Assembly: GCF_006442545.2 (NCBI RefSeq)
Contig: NZ_CP083952.1
Coordinates: 5,247,501-5,311,500, forward strand
Source of the DNA: Mesorhizobium sp. B2-1-8
Lineage (GTDB): Bacteria; Pseudomonadota; Alphaproteobacteria; Rhizobiales; Rhizobiaceae
Length of the DNA stretch: 64,000 nucleotides
Direction: 5' to 3'
Below are positions 30,730 through 40,173 of the stretch, piece after piece. How positions within the stretch are numbered: the stretch's first letter is position 1; the number at the start of each line of letters is the position of its first letter. The notes below the pieces were generated by a model that saw only the letters and a program-made list of their open reading frames with translations, searched no databases and had not been told where the DNA came from. The position numbers were made by a program, and so were the translations under genes.

Positions 30730-30800
30730 GCGTCGGATACCAGAAGGCCGACACCTCGTCGGCACAGGGTGGCGGGGCGCAGGACGTGCGCTTCGCGCCG

Positions 30801-32063
30801 TTATTTTGAGAAGCTCGCCGCGCGTCTTGCGATCCGGTCTTCCATTCCCGGCCGGGTCACGGAACGGCACTGCAATATGCAGATGCCCGCTGTGAAGACC
30901 AAAGTGCCCAGCACCCATGACAACCAGATCCGATGGTCGACCGACAGTTCGACCACAGCTATGATCAGGTAGCTGCTGGCTATGAAATGTCCGGGGCCGC
31001 TCAAACCGCCGATCATTCTTATGATCGCTCCCAGGAGCAGCCCGTACACAATGATGCCCAACGCTCCCAACTCGTACCACAAATCGAATACGATATTGTG
31101 TGCGCTTGGGAGATCCATCTGCGCATAATATGTTGGACTCACGACAACCCCGACCGCGTTTCTCATCGTATTGGCGCCATGGCCGAGAAACGGCTGCTCC
31201 GCAATGTGGGGCGAGATCATCTGCCAAAGATCAAGGCGCGCGGCGAACGTTCCTGGATAGAAAGTCAGCAATCCCGTCGTTTTGAGGTAGGCGAACAGCG
31301 GCGAGACGACGAAGGGGGCGATCAGGGCAAGAGACAGGTAGACGGCGAAGAATCCGACCAAGGCGTGTTGGCGGTATTTCGCGGGCATGACAAACATCGC
31401 CGCCACGAAGACAATCGCCAGATTGACGCCGGTCGATTGACCGTAGAACAATGTCAGCACGGCAAAGAGAGCCGCGAGCCCCTTCCAGACCAGCCTCGGC
31501 TGGGTAAGAAATATGACGGCAAAAAAAGCTCCGTAGACCGTGATCTTGTGGAGGGTGAAAACATTTCCCACAAATCGTGGATCTTCGGTCAAAAACGCAA
31601 AATACAGTTCCCAACCCATCACCGACACCAGGCCGATCAGCATGCCGACCAATGAGACCCGCGCGAGCCGGTCGCGTTGAGCGCTCGGAAGCGCCAGAAT
31701 GCACTCGAACAGCAGGATGGCGGCGACCGAGTAGCCAAAGACGTCCTTCGCCGCCATGAGAGAGCGGCTCGGGTTGACCGACCACAGGGCGCTCGACAGG
31801 ACAAAGCCGGACAACAGGGCCAGAGTGACGGCAAGGCCTGTCGTAGCCCGGCCAAAGCGTGCACCCTTCGTCAAAAGGGCAAGAGCGCCCATGACACCCG
31901 CGACAAGTGCCAGGGCCGTCGGAGACATTTCGATGAAGACGAAAAGGGCGGGAGAGAGGGCGTAGAGGCCCAGCAACATCCTAAGGACTATTTCGTCACG
32001 ACTGCTGGTCCATACCGGAAACCCGCCCAAAATGACGGTATGGCATTTCTGAAAAAAGGACAT
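30801..32063 (-). CDS. O-antigen ligase/polymerase-type membrane protein
   Basis: A 420-aa protein with about 10-12 membrane segments and a large periplasmic loop near the C-terminal third. The loop region HGANTMRNAV and PSAHNIVFDLWYELGALGI match the Wzy_C/O-antigen ligase pattern with its conserved His. Such proteins join or ligate lipid-linked glycans on the periplasmic side. Ligase and polymerase cannot be told apart from sequence alone. It lies downstream of cysQ on the same strand. Confidence 0.75.
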   Translation of the reverse strand: MSFFQKCHTVILGGFPVWTSSRDEIVLRMLLGLYALSPALFVFIEMSPTALALVAGVMGALALLTKGARFGRATTGLAVTLALLSGFVLSSALWSVNPSRSLMAAKDVFGYSVAAILLFECILALPSAQRDRLARVSLVGMLIGLVSVMGWELYFAFLTEDPRFVGNVFTLHKITVYGAFFAVIFLTQPRLVWKGLAALFAVLTLFYGQSTGVNLAIVFVAAMFVMPAKYRQHALVGFFAVYLSLALIAPFVVSPLFAYLKTTGLLTFYPGTFAARLDLWQMISPHIAEQPFLGHGANTMRNAVGVVVSPTYYAQMDLPSAHNIVFDLWYELGALGIIVYGLLLGAIIRMIGGLSGPGHFIASSYLIIAVVELSVDHRIWLSWVLGTLVFTAGICILQCRSVTRPGMEDRIARRAASFSK

Positions 32064-32117
32064 TCAACTACCGACTCAGGGAACGCCGATACAGGATAGG
32101 TCATCGACGGAGGCACC

Positions 32118-32951
32118 TCAACGTTCGATACGTCCTCCGGTTGCAATCCTGCCGCTGGCGATGAAATGCGGATTGGCGAAGTCCTCGTCATCGCCCTGGT
32201 TACGCTTGCCATAGGCCAAGGGCTTGCCGTCCAGCGTGCGTGTCGTGCCGCCGGCGGCACGCAGCACCGCGTCACCCGCCGCCGTGTCCCATTCCATGGT
32301 GCGGCCGAAGCGCGGATAGACATCCGCCTCGCCATTGGCGAGGAGGCAGAATTTCAGCGACGAACCGACCGAGACGATTTCGGCGGCACCAAGGTCGCGA
32401 ATATAGGCTTCGGTTTCCGGGGTATTGTGCGAGCGGCTGGCAACCACGGCCAGCGGCGTCGCGGCCGTTCTCACGGAAATCGGCCGGCGAGAAACGATCT
32501 GGTAGTCGCCATCGACTTCGAGGGCTTCCGCCCTGCCCGGCAGACCGGAAAAGAAGCGGCCGCTGCATGGCGCGAAGACGACGCCGACTTCCGGCACGCC
32601 ATGGCGGACAAGCGCGATGTTGACGGTGAAGTCGGTGCGCCGGTTGACGAATTCCTTGGTGCCGTCAAGCGGATCAACGAGGAAGAAGGCCTCGCCAAGT
32701 TCGCCCGCCAAGACACCGGCCGCCGCTTCCTCCTCGGCCACGCAGGGAATGTCGGGGAATTCCGCGCGCAGGCCGGCGAGAATGATCTTCTCGCTCTCGC
32801 GGTCCGCCTCGGTCACCGGCGAGGAATCCGATTTGCTGTCGACCGCGCAGCCGGCGTGAAACACACGCATGACCTCGCGCCCGGCGGCTAGCGCCAGCCG
32901 CTCGAAGATTTCAAGCATCGACGTGTCGTCAGATGCCGCCGCCATTGTCAT
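32118..32951 (-). CDS. cysQ: 3'(2'),5'-bisphosphate nucleotidase CysQ
   Basis: A 277-aa inositol-monophosphatase-fold enzyme that converts 3'-phosphoadenosine 5'-phosphate (PAP) to AMP. Metal-binding motifs: [25 protein letters not shown], and the C-terminal [20 protein letters not shown] is the by-product of both sulfate reduction and every sulfotransferase reaction, so the gene fits beside cysNC. The start is uncertain: the ATG used overlaps the cysNC end by 23 bases, an upstream GTG overlaps more, and an ATG 33 bases inside follows the stop. Confidence 0.88.
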   Translation of the reverse strand: MTMAAASDDTSMLEIFERLALAAGREVMRVFHAGCAVDSKSDSSPVTEADRESEKIILAGLRAEFPDIPCVAEEEAAAGVLAGELGEAFFLVDPLDGTKEFVNRRTDFTVNIALVRHGVPEVGVVFAPCSGRFFSGLPGRAEALEVDGDYQIVSRRPISVRTAATPLAVVASRSHNTPETEAYIRDLGAAEIVSVGSSLKFCLLANGEADVYPRFGRTMEWDTAAGDAVLRAAGGTTRTLDGKPLAYGKRNQGDDEDFANPHFIASGRIATGGRIER

Positions 32952-34866
32952 ATTGGTCTTCGGCAATGTCACGCTCGTTCAGCCAGTGTTCCAGGGCATC
33001 TACCATCTCTTCAGCCGACTTGCCGAGCGTCTTCAGATGGATCTCCGGTTTCTCCGGTGCCTCGTAAGGAGAATCGACACCGGTGAAATTCTTGATCTCG
33101 CCATTCAGCGCGCGGGCGTAGAGGCCCTTCGGATCACGCCTGGCGCATTCCTCGAACGGCGTGTCGACAAACACCTCGATGAACTCGCCATCTGCCATCA
33201 ATTCCCTGGCCATGCGCCGCTCGGCGCTGAACGGCGAAATGAAGGAGACAATGACGATCAGCCCGGCGTCGGCCATCAGCCTGGCCACTTCGGCGACGCG
33301 GCGAATGTTCTCGACGCGATCGGCGTCGGTGAATCCGAGGTCGCGGTTGAGACCGTGACGGACATTGTCGCCATCGAGAATATAGGTATGGCGGCCAGTG
33401 GCGAACAGCTTCCTCTCGAACAGGTTGGCGATGGTCGACTTACCGGAGCCCGAAAGCCCGGTGAACCAGAACACGGCGGGCCGCTGGTTCTTCATGTCGG
33501 CGCGCACGCGCTTGCCGACATCGAGCGATTGCCAATGGATGTTTTCGGCGCGACGCAGCGAGTGCACGATCATGCCTGCGCCAACCGTGGCGTTGCTGAT
33601 GCGATCGATCAGGATAAAGGCGCCAGTGGTACGGTTCTCGCCAAACGGATCGAAGGCGATCGGCGCCCGCGTCGAAATGTTGCAGATACCGACCTCATTC
33701 ATCTCAAGCGACTTGGCCGCCTCATGGGCAAAGTCGTTGACGTTGATGCGGTATTTCAAGTCGGTGACGGTGGCGCTGGTCTGATCGGTCTCGGTGCGCA
33801 GGATGTAAGACCGGCCCGGCAGAAGCGCGTGCTCGTCGAACCAGACGATGTTGGCGGCGAACTGATCGGCGACCTGCGGCCGTGCGGCCGGCGAAACCAG
33901 CATGTTGCCCCTGGAAACCTCGACCTCGTCGTCAAGGACGAGCGTTATGGCCTGGCCGGCCACCGCCTGTTTGAGATCGCCGCCGTAGGCGACGATGCGT
34001 TTGACACGCGAGGACTTGCCCGATTTGGCGACGACGACCTCGTCGCCCTGCGCAATGGTACCGGACGCAATGGTGCCGGCAAAACCGCGAAAATCGAGAT
34101 TGGGGCGGTTGACGTACTGAACCGGAAAGCGAAACGGCAACTCGGCCGTGGCTTCGTCGACCGAGACGGTTTCGAGATGCTCGATCAGCGTCGGGCCGGA
34201 ATACCAATGCGTGTTTTGGGAGCGGGCGCTGACGTTATCGCCGTAGCGGGCCGACATCGGGATCGGCGCGATGGTCTGGAAACCGAGATCGCGCGAGAAC
34301 TGTCCGTAGTCCTCGACAATCCCGTCGAAGACCGCCTGGTCGAAATCGACGAGATCGATCTTGTTGACCGCCAGCACGATGTGGCGGATGCCGAGCAGCG
34401 AGGCGATGATCGAATGGCGCCTTGTCTGGCGCAGCACCCCCTGCCGGGCATCGATCAGCACGATCGCCAGATCGGCGGTCGAGGCACCGGTCGCCATGTT
34501 GCGGGTGTATTGTTCGTGGCCGGGCGTGTCGGCGACGATGAACTTGCGCTTTGGCGTGGCGAAGAAGCGGTAGGCGACGTCGATGGTGATGCCCTGCTCG
34601 CGCTCAGCCTCTAGGCCGTCGACCAGCAGCGCGAAGTCAATGTCGTCGCCCGTCGTGCCGTGCTTGCGCGAATCGCGTTCGAGCGCGGCGAGCTGATCCT
34701 CGAAAATCTGCTTGGTGTCGGACAGCAGGCGTCCGATCAACGTCGACTTGCCATCATCCACCGAACCGCAGGTCAGGAAGCGCAGCAGCGATTTCTTCTC
34801 CTGCGCGGACAGATAATCGCGGACGCCGTCCGTGGGAGCGAGGCTTTTTGCCATGATGTGGCGCAT
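32929..34866 (-). CDS. cysN: Bifunctional ATP sulfurylase large subunit/APS kinase CysNC
   Basis: A 645-aa fusion. The N-terminal GTPase part has [24 protein letters not shown] and NKID motifs and drives APS formation with CysD. The C-terminal 185 residues are an APS kinase with P-loop GLSGSGKST and the [15 protein letters not shown] and [15 protein letters not shown] motifs, making PAPS. This is the same architecture as rhizobial NodQ. PAPS made here can be used for cysteine synthesis and for sulfotransferases; two of the latter are encoded in this window. It follows cysD by two bases. Confidence 0.93.
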   Translation of the reverse strand: MRHIMAKSLAPTDGVRDYLSAQEKKSLLRFLTCGSVDDGKSTLIGRLLSDTKQIFEDQLAALERDSRKHGTTGDDIDFALLVDGLEAEREQGITIDVAYRFFATPKRKFIVADTPGHEQYTRNMATGASTADLAIVLIDARQGVLRQTRRHSIIASLLGIRHIVLAVNKIDLVDFDQAVFDGIVEDYGQFSRDLGFQTIAPIPMSARYGDNVSARSQNTHWYSGPTLIEHLETVSVDEATAELPFRFPVQYVNRPNLDFRGFAGTIASGTIAQGDEVVVAKSGKSSRVKRIVAYGGDLKQAVAGQAITLVLDDEVEVSRGNMLVSPAARPQVADQFAANIVWFDEHALLPGRSYILRTETDQTSATVTDLKYRINVNDFAHEAAKSLEMNEVGICNISTRAPIAFDPFGENRTTGAFILIDRISNATVGAGMIVHSLRRAENIHWQSLDVGKRVRADMKNQRPAVFWFTGLSGSGKSTIANLFERKLFATGRHTYILDGDNVRHGLNRDLGFTDADRVENIRRVAEVARLMADAGLIVIVSFISPFSAERRMARELMADGEFIEVFVDTPFEECARRDPKGLYARALNGEIKNFTGVDSPYEAPEKPEIHLKTLGKSAEEMVDALEHWLNERDIAEDQYDNGGGI

Positions 34867-34868
34867 GG

Positions 34869-35774
34869 TCAGAAATACCCCTCGCGCTTCTTCTTTTCCA
34901 TCGAACCGGCTTCATCGCGGTCGATCAGGCGACCCTGCCGTTCGGATGTGCGTGCCGTCAGCATCTCGCCAACGATGGCTTCGAGCGTGTCGGCGTCGGA
35001 TTCGATGGCGCCGGTCAGCGGATAGCAGCCAAGCGTGCGGAACCGCACCAACCGGTCCTCCACGACCTCGCCAGGCAGCAGCTTCATGCGATCATCGTCC
35101 TTGAGGATCAACATGCCATCGCGTTCGACAACCGGCCGCTGCTTGGCGAAATAGAGCGGTACGATCGGGATGTTTTCCTGCAGAATGTACTGCCAGATGT
35201 CGAGTTCGGTCCAGTTCGACAAGGGAAAGACGCGGATCGATTCTCCCTGCGCGATACGTGTGTTGAAAATCTTCCACATTTCGGGCCGCTGGTTCTTCGG
35301 ATCCCATACATGTTGGGCATTGCGGAAAGAGAAGATGCGCTCCTTGGCGCGCGACTTCTCCTCGTCGCGACGGGCGCCGCCAAAGGCCGCATCGAAGCCG
35401 TATTTGTCGAGCGCCTGGCGCAACGCCACGGTCTTCATCACATGGGTATGGGTGTTCGAACCATGATCGAACGGATTGATGTTGTCGCGCACGCCGTCTT
35501 CGTTGACATGAACCAGAAGGTCGAAGCCCAACTTCTGCGCCATCTGATCGCGAAATGCGATCATCTCGCGGAATTTCCAGGTGGTGTCGACGTGAAGAAA
35601 GGGGAATGGCGGCTTGGCCGGATAGAACGCCTTCATCGCCAGATGCATCAGCACCGACGAATCCTTGCCGACGGAATAGAGCATGACCGGCTTGGCGAAG
35701 GCGGCCGCGACCTCGCGGAATATGTGAATGGATTCGGCTTCAAGCCGCTGCAGATGCGTAAGCGCTGATATCAT
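34869..35774 (-). CDS. cysD: ATP sulfurylase small subunit CysD
   Basis: A 301-aa protein of the PAPS-reductase-like PP-loop superfamily with [13 protein letters not shown], then [12 protein letters not shown] and [11 protein letters not shown], plus the C-terminal [20 protein letters not shown] characteristic of CysD. Together with CysN it makes APS from sulfate and ATP. I start at [18 protein letters not shown] because family members begin there; ATGs 21 and 45 bases upstream are also possible and none has a strong ribosome binding site. First gene of cysD-cysNC-cysQ. Confidence 0.92.
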   Translation of the reverse strand: MISALTHLQRLEAESIHIFREVAAAFAKPVMLYSVGKDSSVLMHLAMKAFYPAKPPFPFLHVDTTWKFREMIAFRDQMAQKLGFDLLVHVNEDGVRDNINPFDHGSNTHTHVMKTVALRQALDKYGFDAAFGGARRDEEKSRAKERIFSFRNAQHVWDPKNQRPEMWKIFNTRIAQGESIRVFPLSNWTELDIWQYILQENIPIVPLYFAKQRPVVERDGMLILKDDDRMKLLPGEVVEDRLVRFRTLGCYPLTGAIESDADTLEAIVGEMLTARTSERQGRLIDRDEAGSMEKKKREGYF

Positions 35775-36254
35775 GGACCGTGAGCGTTCTCTCATGCCTT
35801 GCAACAGAAGATCCTGCATCAAATCATCGAGCCTTTTGCGCCCGGTTCAAGCTTCGCTTCTGGACAAAGTGTTTCGTGCGGGCGTTCTAGCAGATCGTCG
35901 CGGCCCAGAACAATGCAAGACGAGCCCGGCAGCAGTCCGTTCGGGAATGAATTTTCCATGCTTGTGGCAAAACCCGGAAATTTCTGCTTGAAAGCCCTCC
36001 GGCCGGGAAAAGGCAGGGAAAATATTGCCTGTAAGGGACGCTGCGGCGACGCTGCAGGGGTCAGTTGGGCCCGACTGCGGGATTTCGGCGGCAATCGATC
36101 CTGGCGCACTATCGAAACAGCGACCCAGCCGCTATACGCTTTTCGAGAGCGGGCAAGTGCGTGATGAAGCATGGGGCAGTTTCGAGGCGAGCGCATTCGG
36201 TTTGACCAAACACGATGTGCCGCATAAAATTCCTCTGGATAGCAGGTCCGAAAA
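35775..36254. other. Divergent intergenic region between cysD and an O-antigen ligase gene
   Basis: About 480 bases without a convincing gene. A clear sigma-70 promoter for the right-hand gene lies at its end. I could not identify a convincing promoter or operator for cysD. Confidence 0.5.
36202..36230 (+). promoter_or_regulatory. Sigma-70 promoter before the O-antigen ligase gene
   Basis: TTGACC, 17 bases, TAAAAT: five of six matches in each box at ideal spacing. Transcription should start about 18 bases before the TTG start codon. Confidence 0.6.
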
Positions 36255-37607
36255 TTGAACCGGCTTTCATCCATAAGGCAGCAATTCACGCCTTCGCGGA
36301 TCAATATCTACTTCTCCATTCTCTGCTTCTTTTCCCCTCCGGTCCTGGGATCGGTGGTCAGCTTCGTGTTCAATGGGGGCGGCCTGTGGTCCGTCCTGTT
36401 GATTGCCTTGAAGAGAAGACGCTTCAATGTCGACCGGGCGATGATGGCGCTGACGATCGCGATCTATGCCTATTGCGCAAGCAATGTCCTGGCGTCCCTC
36501 GTCAACCACGCGATCGTCAAGGACGCGCGGCATCTTATCCCGCTGATCACCTTTCTGTTTTTTCCCATCTCCTATTCGACCTGGAGCATTTCGCAAAAGA
36601 CAATGCTCGTCCGCATCATTGTGCTAGCCAGCATGGCGGCCTGTTTTGGCGCGTTGCTGCTGGCGGTCTACCAGCAGTATCGGCTTGGTATACGCGCCGA
36701 GGGCGGGGCCGGGAATGCGATCGTTTTCGCTGAGGTCCTCTGCCTTGCGGTGGTAACCTGCGTGGCCGCTGCACTATCCGGCATAGAGAGATACAGGATC
36801 GCCCTCATCTGCGCCGCACTCGGCGGAACGATCGCCATCGTCTACTCCGGTACGCGCATTGTCTGGCTGGCACTGCTGATTGCCGGTATCGCCGTTCTGC
36901 TGATCAACCAGCAGAGGCTGAGAGGTAGAAACGCCGTTCGCGTGCTTTTGCTGCTGGCCGCGATCGCCGTCACGATCGCGGTTTTCGGGTTCCAGACGAT
37001 AGCGGGGCGTGTCGAATTTCTGCACTCCGACTGGGATGCGCTGGCGGCCCACGGTGACTACGCGACAGCTTTGGGATCGCGCGTCGCCCTTTGGGATATC
37101 GGGCTGAAGGCATTTCGTGAGATGCCATTTTTCGGACATGGAGTGGGCGCCACCCGGCTCTTGATCAAGCAGGGCTTTCAGGATCAGTTTGGGATGGATG
37201 AAGGTTTCAATCATTTCCACAACGGCTTCCTGACCGCCTTGGTGCAGGCCGGGATCCTGGGTGCGGTGACGCTGGCAGCGATCTTTGTGGTTGCCGCCAG
37301 AAATGCCGCCCGGGTCCTTCGCGACAGCACCGATCCGATCGAGCGGTTTGGTGCCACCATGATTGTCGCCGTCGTGATCACCTATCTGACCGCCGGAATG
37401 ACGGGCATCCTGATCGGTCATGACATTCTGGACTCGGTCTTCATGGTCTTCCTGGTGTCGGGAACATATCTTGCCTGTGGGCGCCAGGTTGCGTTGGTGG
37501 AAGGGCAAGCCCTTCCACCAGTTGTGGAAACCCAGGCGATGTCACGAGCGAAGGGCCAAGCCGCTCCAGCAGTGGAAGGCCTGGCATCTCCGCCAGTCGC
37601 CCAATAG
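36255..37607 (+). CDS. O-antigen ligase/polymerase-type membrane protein with repeat tail
   Basis: A 450-aa protein with about 10 membrane helices and the ligase-type motifs SGTRIVWLALL, FFGHGVGATRLL and FNHFHNGFLTALVQAGILG, with the conserved His. It is a second member of the O-antigen ligase superfamily in this region. The start is a TTG, supported by the promoter just upstream; the next ATG would delete the first helices. The last 45 residues are a low-complexity tail rich in Ala, Val, Pro and Gln (GQALPP, GQAAPAVEGLASPP) encoded by imperfect DNA repeats that include a palindrome, unusual for this family. The start of the next gene is 17 bases downstream. Confidence 0.72.
   Translation: MNRLSSIRQQFTPSRINIYFSILCFFSPPVLGSVVSFVFNGGGLWSVLLIALKRRRFNVDRAMMALTIAIYAYCASNVLASLVNHAIVKDARHLIPLITFLFFPISYSTWSISQKTMLVRIIVLASMAACFGALLLAVYQQYRLGIRAEGGAGNAIVFAEVLCLAVVTCVAAALSGIERYRIALICAALGGTIAIVYSGTRIVWLALLIAGIAVLLINQQRLRGRNAVRVLLLLAAIAVTIAVFGFQTIAGRVEFLHSDWDALAAHGDYATALGSRVALWDIGLKAFREMPFFGHGVGATRLLIKQGFQDQFGMDEGFNHFHNGFLTALVQAGILGAVTLAAIFVVAARNAARVLRDSTDPIERFGATMIVAVVITYLTAGMTGILIGHDILDSVFMVFLVSGTYLACGRQVALVEGQALPPVVETQAMSRAKGQAAPAVEGLASPPVAQ
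37496..37519. repeat. 11-bp palindrome inside the ligase C-terminal tail
   Basis: ggtggaagggc/aa/gcccttccacc is a perfect inverted repeat with a two-base loop, within coding sequence. Degenerate copies of gtggaagg...gcc follow over the next 80 bases up to the stop codon. It looks like a palindromic element that became translated. Confidence 0.55.
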
Positions 37608-37624
37608 CCGGTCCGGGCGAGACG

Positions 37625-38611
37625 ATGAAAGTCCTGGTTACGGGCGCGACGGGCTTCATCGGCCGCCAAGTGGTCCATCGGCTTCGTGAGGCCGGTGTCG
37701 AGCTTCGCCTCGCCTCCCGCCAGCCGGAGAGACTAGATGCGGGGACCGGCGCCGTGCTGATGCCGGGGTTCGATGCACCGGCCGCGGCTTTCCTGGCGCT
37801 GACCAGGGACGTTACGGATATCGTCCATTGCGCGGGTCTGAACAATGACCAGGGCAATGCCACCGAAGCCGATTTTCTGGCAGCCAACGCCCAATTGAGC
37901 GCACGTTTGGCGCATGCCGCAGCCACGCAGGCAAGCGGACGGTTCATCCATCTTTCGTCGGTCCGGGCCGTGATCGGCGCGCGTGCCAGCGCAGCGATCG
38001 ACGAAGACACGGTCCCCGAACCGCAAGACGCCTACGGGCGCTCGAAGCGCGAAGCGGAAATTGCGGTGCTGGGCGCCTATGCCTCGCATGGCCGCACCGA
38101 CGCCGCCATATTGCGGCTGCCTCCGGTCTACGGGATCGGCATGAAAGGAAACCTTGCGACGCTGATGCGGCTCGCCGATACGGCTCTGCCGATGCCGACA
38201 GGCGCATTGACGGCAAACCGCTCGCTGCTGTCATCGCAATCGGCGGCACGGGCGGTGTGGCATCTGCTTTGCCATTCGCAGCCGCTTCGTCAGATCTATA
38301 CCGCCAGCGACGTGCCGCCAGTTTCCGTCGCTGCCATCATCGGTGCCTTTCGCCGCGGTTTCGGTAGGCCGACGCGCCTGATGACAGTGCCGGCCGGGCC
38401 GATGCGGGCGGCCGCCTTACTGCTTGGCAAGCGGGCGGTCTGGGATGGCCTGACCGCGACACAGATATGCGACCCTTCGCTGCTTGCCTCGCAAGGCTGG
38501 GCGCCGGAAACCAGCACGCTGGAGCGGCTGACCGAGATAGCGCGGCAGCTCAGCCGCGATAAAGCGTTCCAAACAGGATCCGAAGGTCGAGCCAGAACGA
38601 CGCGGTCCTGA
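37625..38611 (+). CDS. NAD-dependent epimerase/dehydratase (extended SDR)
   Basis: A 328-aa extended short-chain dehydrogenase with TGATGFIG at residues 7-14, LSSVRAVIG and the catalytic YGRSK (Tyr and Lys). It resembles UDP-glucose 4-epimerase relatives encoded beside phosphoglycosyl transferases in O-antigen loci (WbpV/WbpK-like), which reduce or epimerise UDP-4-keto-sugars such as UDP-QuiNAc or UDP-FucNAc precursors. That specific assignment is an inference from the neighbouring phosphoglycosyl transferase and membrane-bound dehydratase. Its 3' end overlaps the convergent sugar transferase gene by 62 bases. Confidence 0.75.
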   Translation: MKVLVTGATGFIGRQVVHRLREAGVELRLASRQPERLDAGTGAVLMPGFDAPAAAFLALTRDVTDIVHCAGLNNDQGNATEADFLAANAQLSARLAHAAATQASGRFIHLSSVRAVIGARASAAIDEDTVPEPQDAYGRSKREAEIAVLGAYASHGRTDAAILRLPPVYGIGMKGNLATLMRLADTALPMPTGALTANRSLLSSQSAARAVWHLLCHSQPLRQIYTASDVPPVSVAAIIGAFRRGFGRPTRLMTVPAGPMRAAALLLGKRAVWDGLTATQICDPSLLASQGWAPETSTLERLTEIARQLSRDKAFQTGSEGRARTTRS

Positions 38612-39089
38612 GATAGGTGGCATCGGTTTCGGCCAGAAGTTGCGGGTTCGACATGTCGATGCCCCTGATCTGGGCCAAGCCCGTCATCCCGGGCAGAGCC
38701 CGCAAAACCCCCAGCCGCCTGCGGCATTCGATCAGTTCCGTCTGGGTCGGCAGGCAGGGGCGCGGCCCAACCAGGCTCATTTCACCGCGCAGGACATTCC
38801 AGAGCTGCGGCAACTCGTCGAGCTTGAATTTCCGCAAGCCCTTTCCAACCGATGTCACGGCGCTCACCGGGGTTTCATGCGAGGGCAAGGATGGCGTGCC
38901 CTGGTACATCGTCCGCAACTTGTGGCAGCGAAAGAGCGCGCCTTCGCAGCCAACCCGCGTTTGGGAAAAAATCACCGGGCCAGGTGACGATGCACGGACG
39001 GCAAGAATGGCAAGCAACAGAATGGGAGAGGTTGCCACCAGCAGCACAGCCGCACCGGCGAGATCGAAGATTTTCTTGTCTGTCTTCAT
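38550..39089 (-). CDS. Short undecaprenyl-phosphate sugar phosphotransferase (monotopic PGT)
   Basis: A 179-aa bacterial sugar transferase with one N-terminal membrane segment (LAGAAVLLVATSPILLLAIL), then CHKLRTM, KFKLDELPQLWNVLRGEMS and LVGPRPCLP, and GLAQIRG. This is the short PglC-like form that transfers a sugar-1-phosphate to undecaprenyl phosphate, starting a repeat unit on the cytoplasmic face. It follows the GT2 and dehydratase genes on the same strand. Its last 62 bases run antisense to the end of the convergent epimerase gene. Confidence 0.85.
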   Translation of the reverse strand: MKTDKKIFDLAGAAVLLVATSPILLLAILAVRASSPGPVIFSQTRVGCEGALFRCHKLRTMYQGTPSLPSHETPVSAVTSVGKGLRKFKLDELPQLWNVLRGEMSLVGPRPCLPTQTELIECRRRLGVLRALPGMTGLAQIRGIDMSNPQLLAETDATYLRTASFWLDLRILFGTLYRG

Positions 39090-39175
39090 GAGTGGCCGAT
39101 AGGGCTCCCTGCCAGGGCTTCACGCGGTAGCACGAGGTCGCCTTCCTGACCAAGCGCGCCACGCCGTCTCGATAT

Positions 39176-40108
39176 TCAGATACGACGCAGCACGAAGGCG
39201 AGATAGAGCCCGAGCGTCCCGGCAAAAGTCTGTCGATAGACGCCGCTTTTGCGCAGCGCGCCAAGGCGTTGGAAAAGGCTGCCTTGCCGACCTTTCGCGA
39301 ACAGGTCGAGGCATGCCAGCGCCTCCTTCGTAAGGAGATCGCGATTGACGGCAAGGCCGGCAAGATTGACATCGGTCCAGTCCGCGAACTGGCCCTTGAA
39401 CAGGCGGCCGAGCCGCGAGATCCGTGCCTGCCACGATGCATTGGCGCCGACCAGGTTTGCCGCATGCTGGCGGTAGCGTACCAATGGCCGCGGATCGTAG
39501 CGGACGACGCCGCCGGCGCCGGTGACAACAAGATAGGCCCACCAGTCGTGGCTGACGAAACCGGTGCGGGCGGAGGCCCTGGCCAACAGATCGCGCGCGG
39601 CACGGTTGAGCAGGATGGTGTTGCCGCCGGCAATGCTCTGCACCAGCGCGTTGCGGAAGGTCGGCGGACGGCCAAACAGCGGCGAATGGCCGACCAGGCT
39701 TCCGGTTTCGGTCATGGTCGCGGTTCGCGAGCAGAACATCAGCGGTTGCGCCGCGTCGAATGCTTGCATCCAGCCAAGGGCGCTTTCAAGCCTGTCGGGC
39801 TCCCAGACATCGTCCTGATCGCTGAAGGCGTAACAATCCGCATCGATGCGCGGGTCGAGGATCATCGACCGGAAATTGGCGGCAAAGCCTTGCCGCGGCC
39901 CCTCCACCAGATTTATCCGACCTTTTGCCCAGCGGGGCTTCCAGGCTTCGATGATGGCAGCCGTGCCATCGACGGAGCCGTCGTCGGATACCCAGAGGTC
40001 GATCAGAGGATGGGACTGAGCGAGCAGCGACTGCAGCTGCTCGTCGATGAAGGCGGCGCCGTCCTTCGTGGCCATCAGGACCGCAATGCGCAGATCTGTC
40101 TTATCCAC
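39176..40108 (-). CDS. Family 2 glycosyltransferase (rhamnosyltransferase-like)
   Basis: A 310-aa GT-A enzyme with IAVLMATKDGAAFIDEQLQS, DLWVSDDGSVDGT and the metal-binding region FSDQDDVWEPDRL; SDQDD is typical of rhamnosyl- and galactosyltransferases of O-antigen clusters. It ends in a hydrophobic helix (FAGTLGLYLAFVLRR) that may hold it at the membrane. The GTG start is chosen by family alignment; the frame runs further upstream into the dehydratase gene without resemblance. Acceptor and donor are not known. Confidence 0.8.
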   Translation of the reverse strand: MDKTDLRIAVLMATKDGAAFIDEQLQSLLAQSHPLIDLWVSDDGSVDGTAAIIEAWKPRWAKGRINLVEGPRQGFAANFRSMILDPRIDADCYAFSDQDDVWEPDRLESALGWMQAFDAAQPLMFCSRTATMTETGSLVGHSPLFGRPPTFRNALVQSIAGGNTILLNRAARDLLARASARTGFVSHDWWAYLVVTGAGGVVRYDPRPLVRYRQHAANLVGANASWQARISRLGRLFKGQFADWTDVNLAGLAVNRDLLTKEALACLDLFAKGRQGSLFQRLGALRKSGVYRQTFAGTLGLYLAFVLRRI

Positions 40109-40173
40109 CGATGTCAAACGCCTTGCGCACGAGGTTTTCCGAGCCACGAAACACAGACTTTCCTGGAATTGCT

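Noticed and set aside
32929..34866. Reading cysNC as the nodulation gene nodQ
   Set aside because: The architecture is the same, but there is no nodP/nodH/nodABC or nod box nearby and cysQ follows directly; the general sulfate-activation name is safer.
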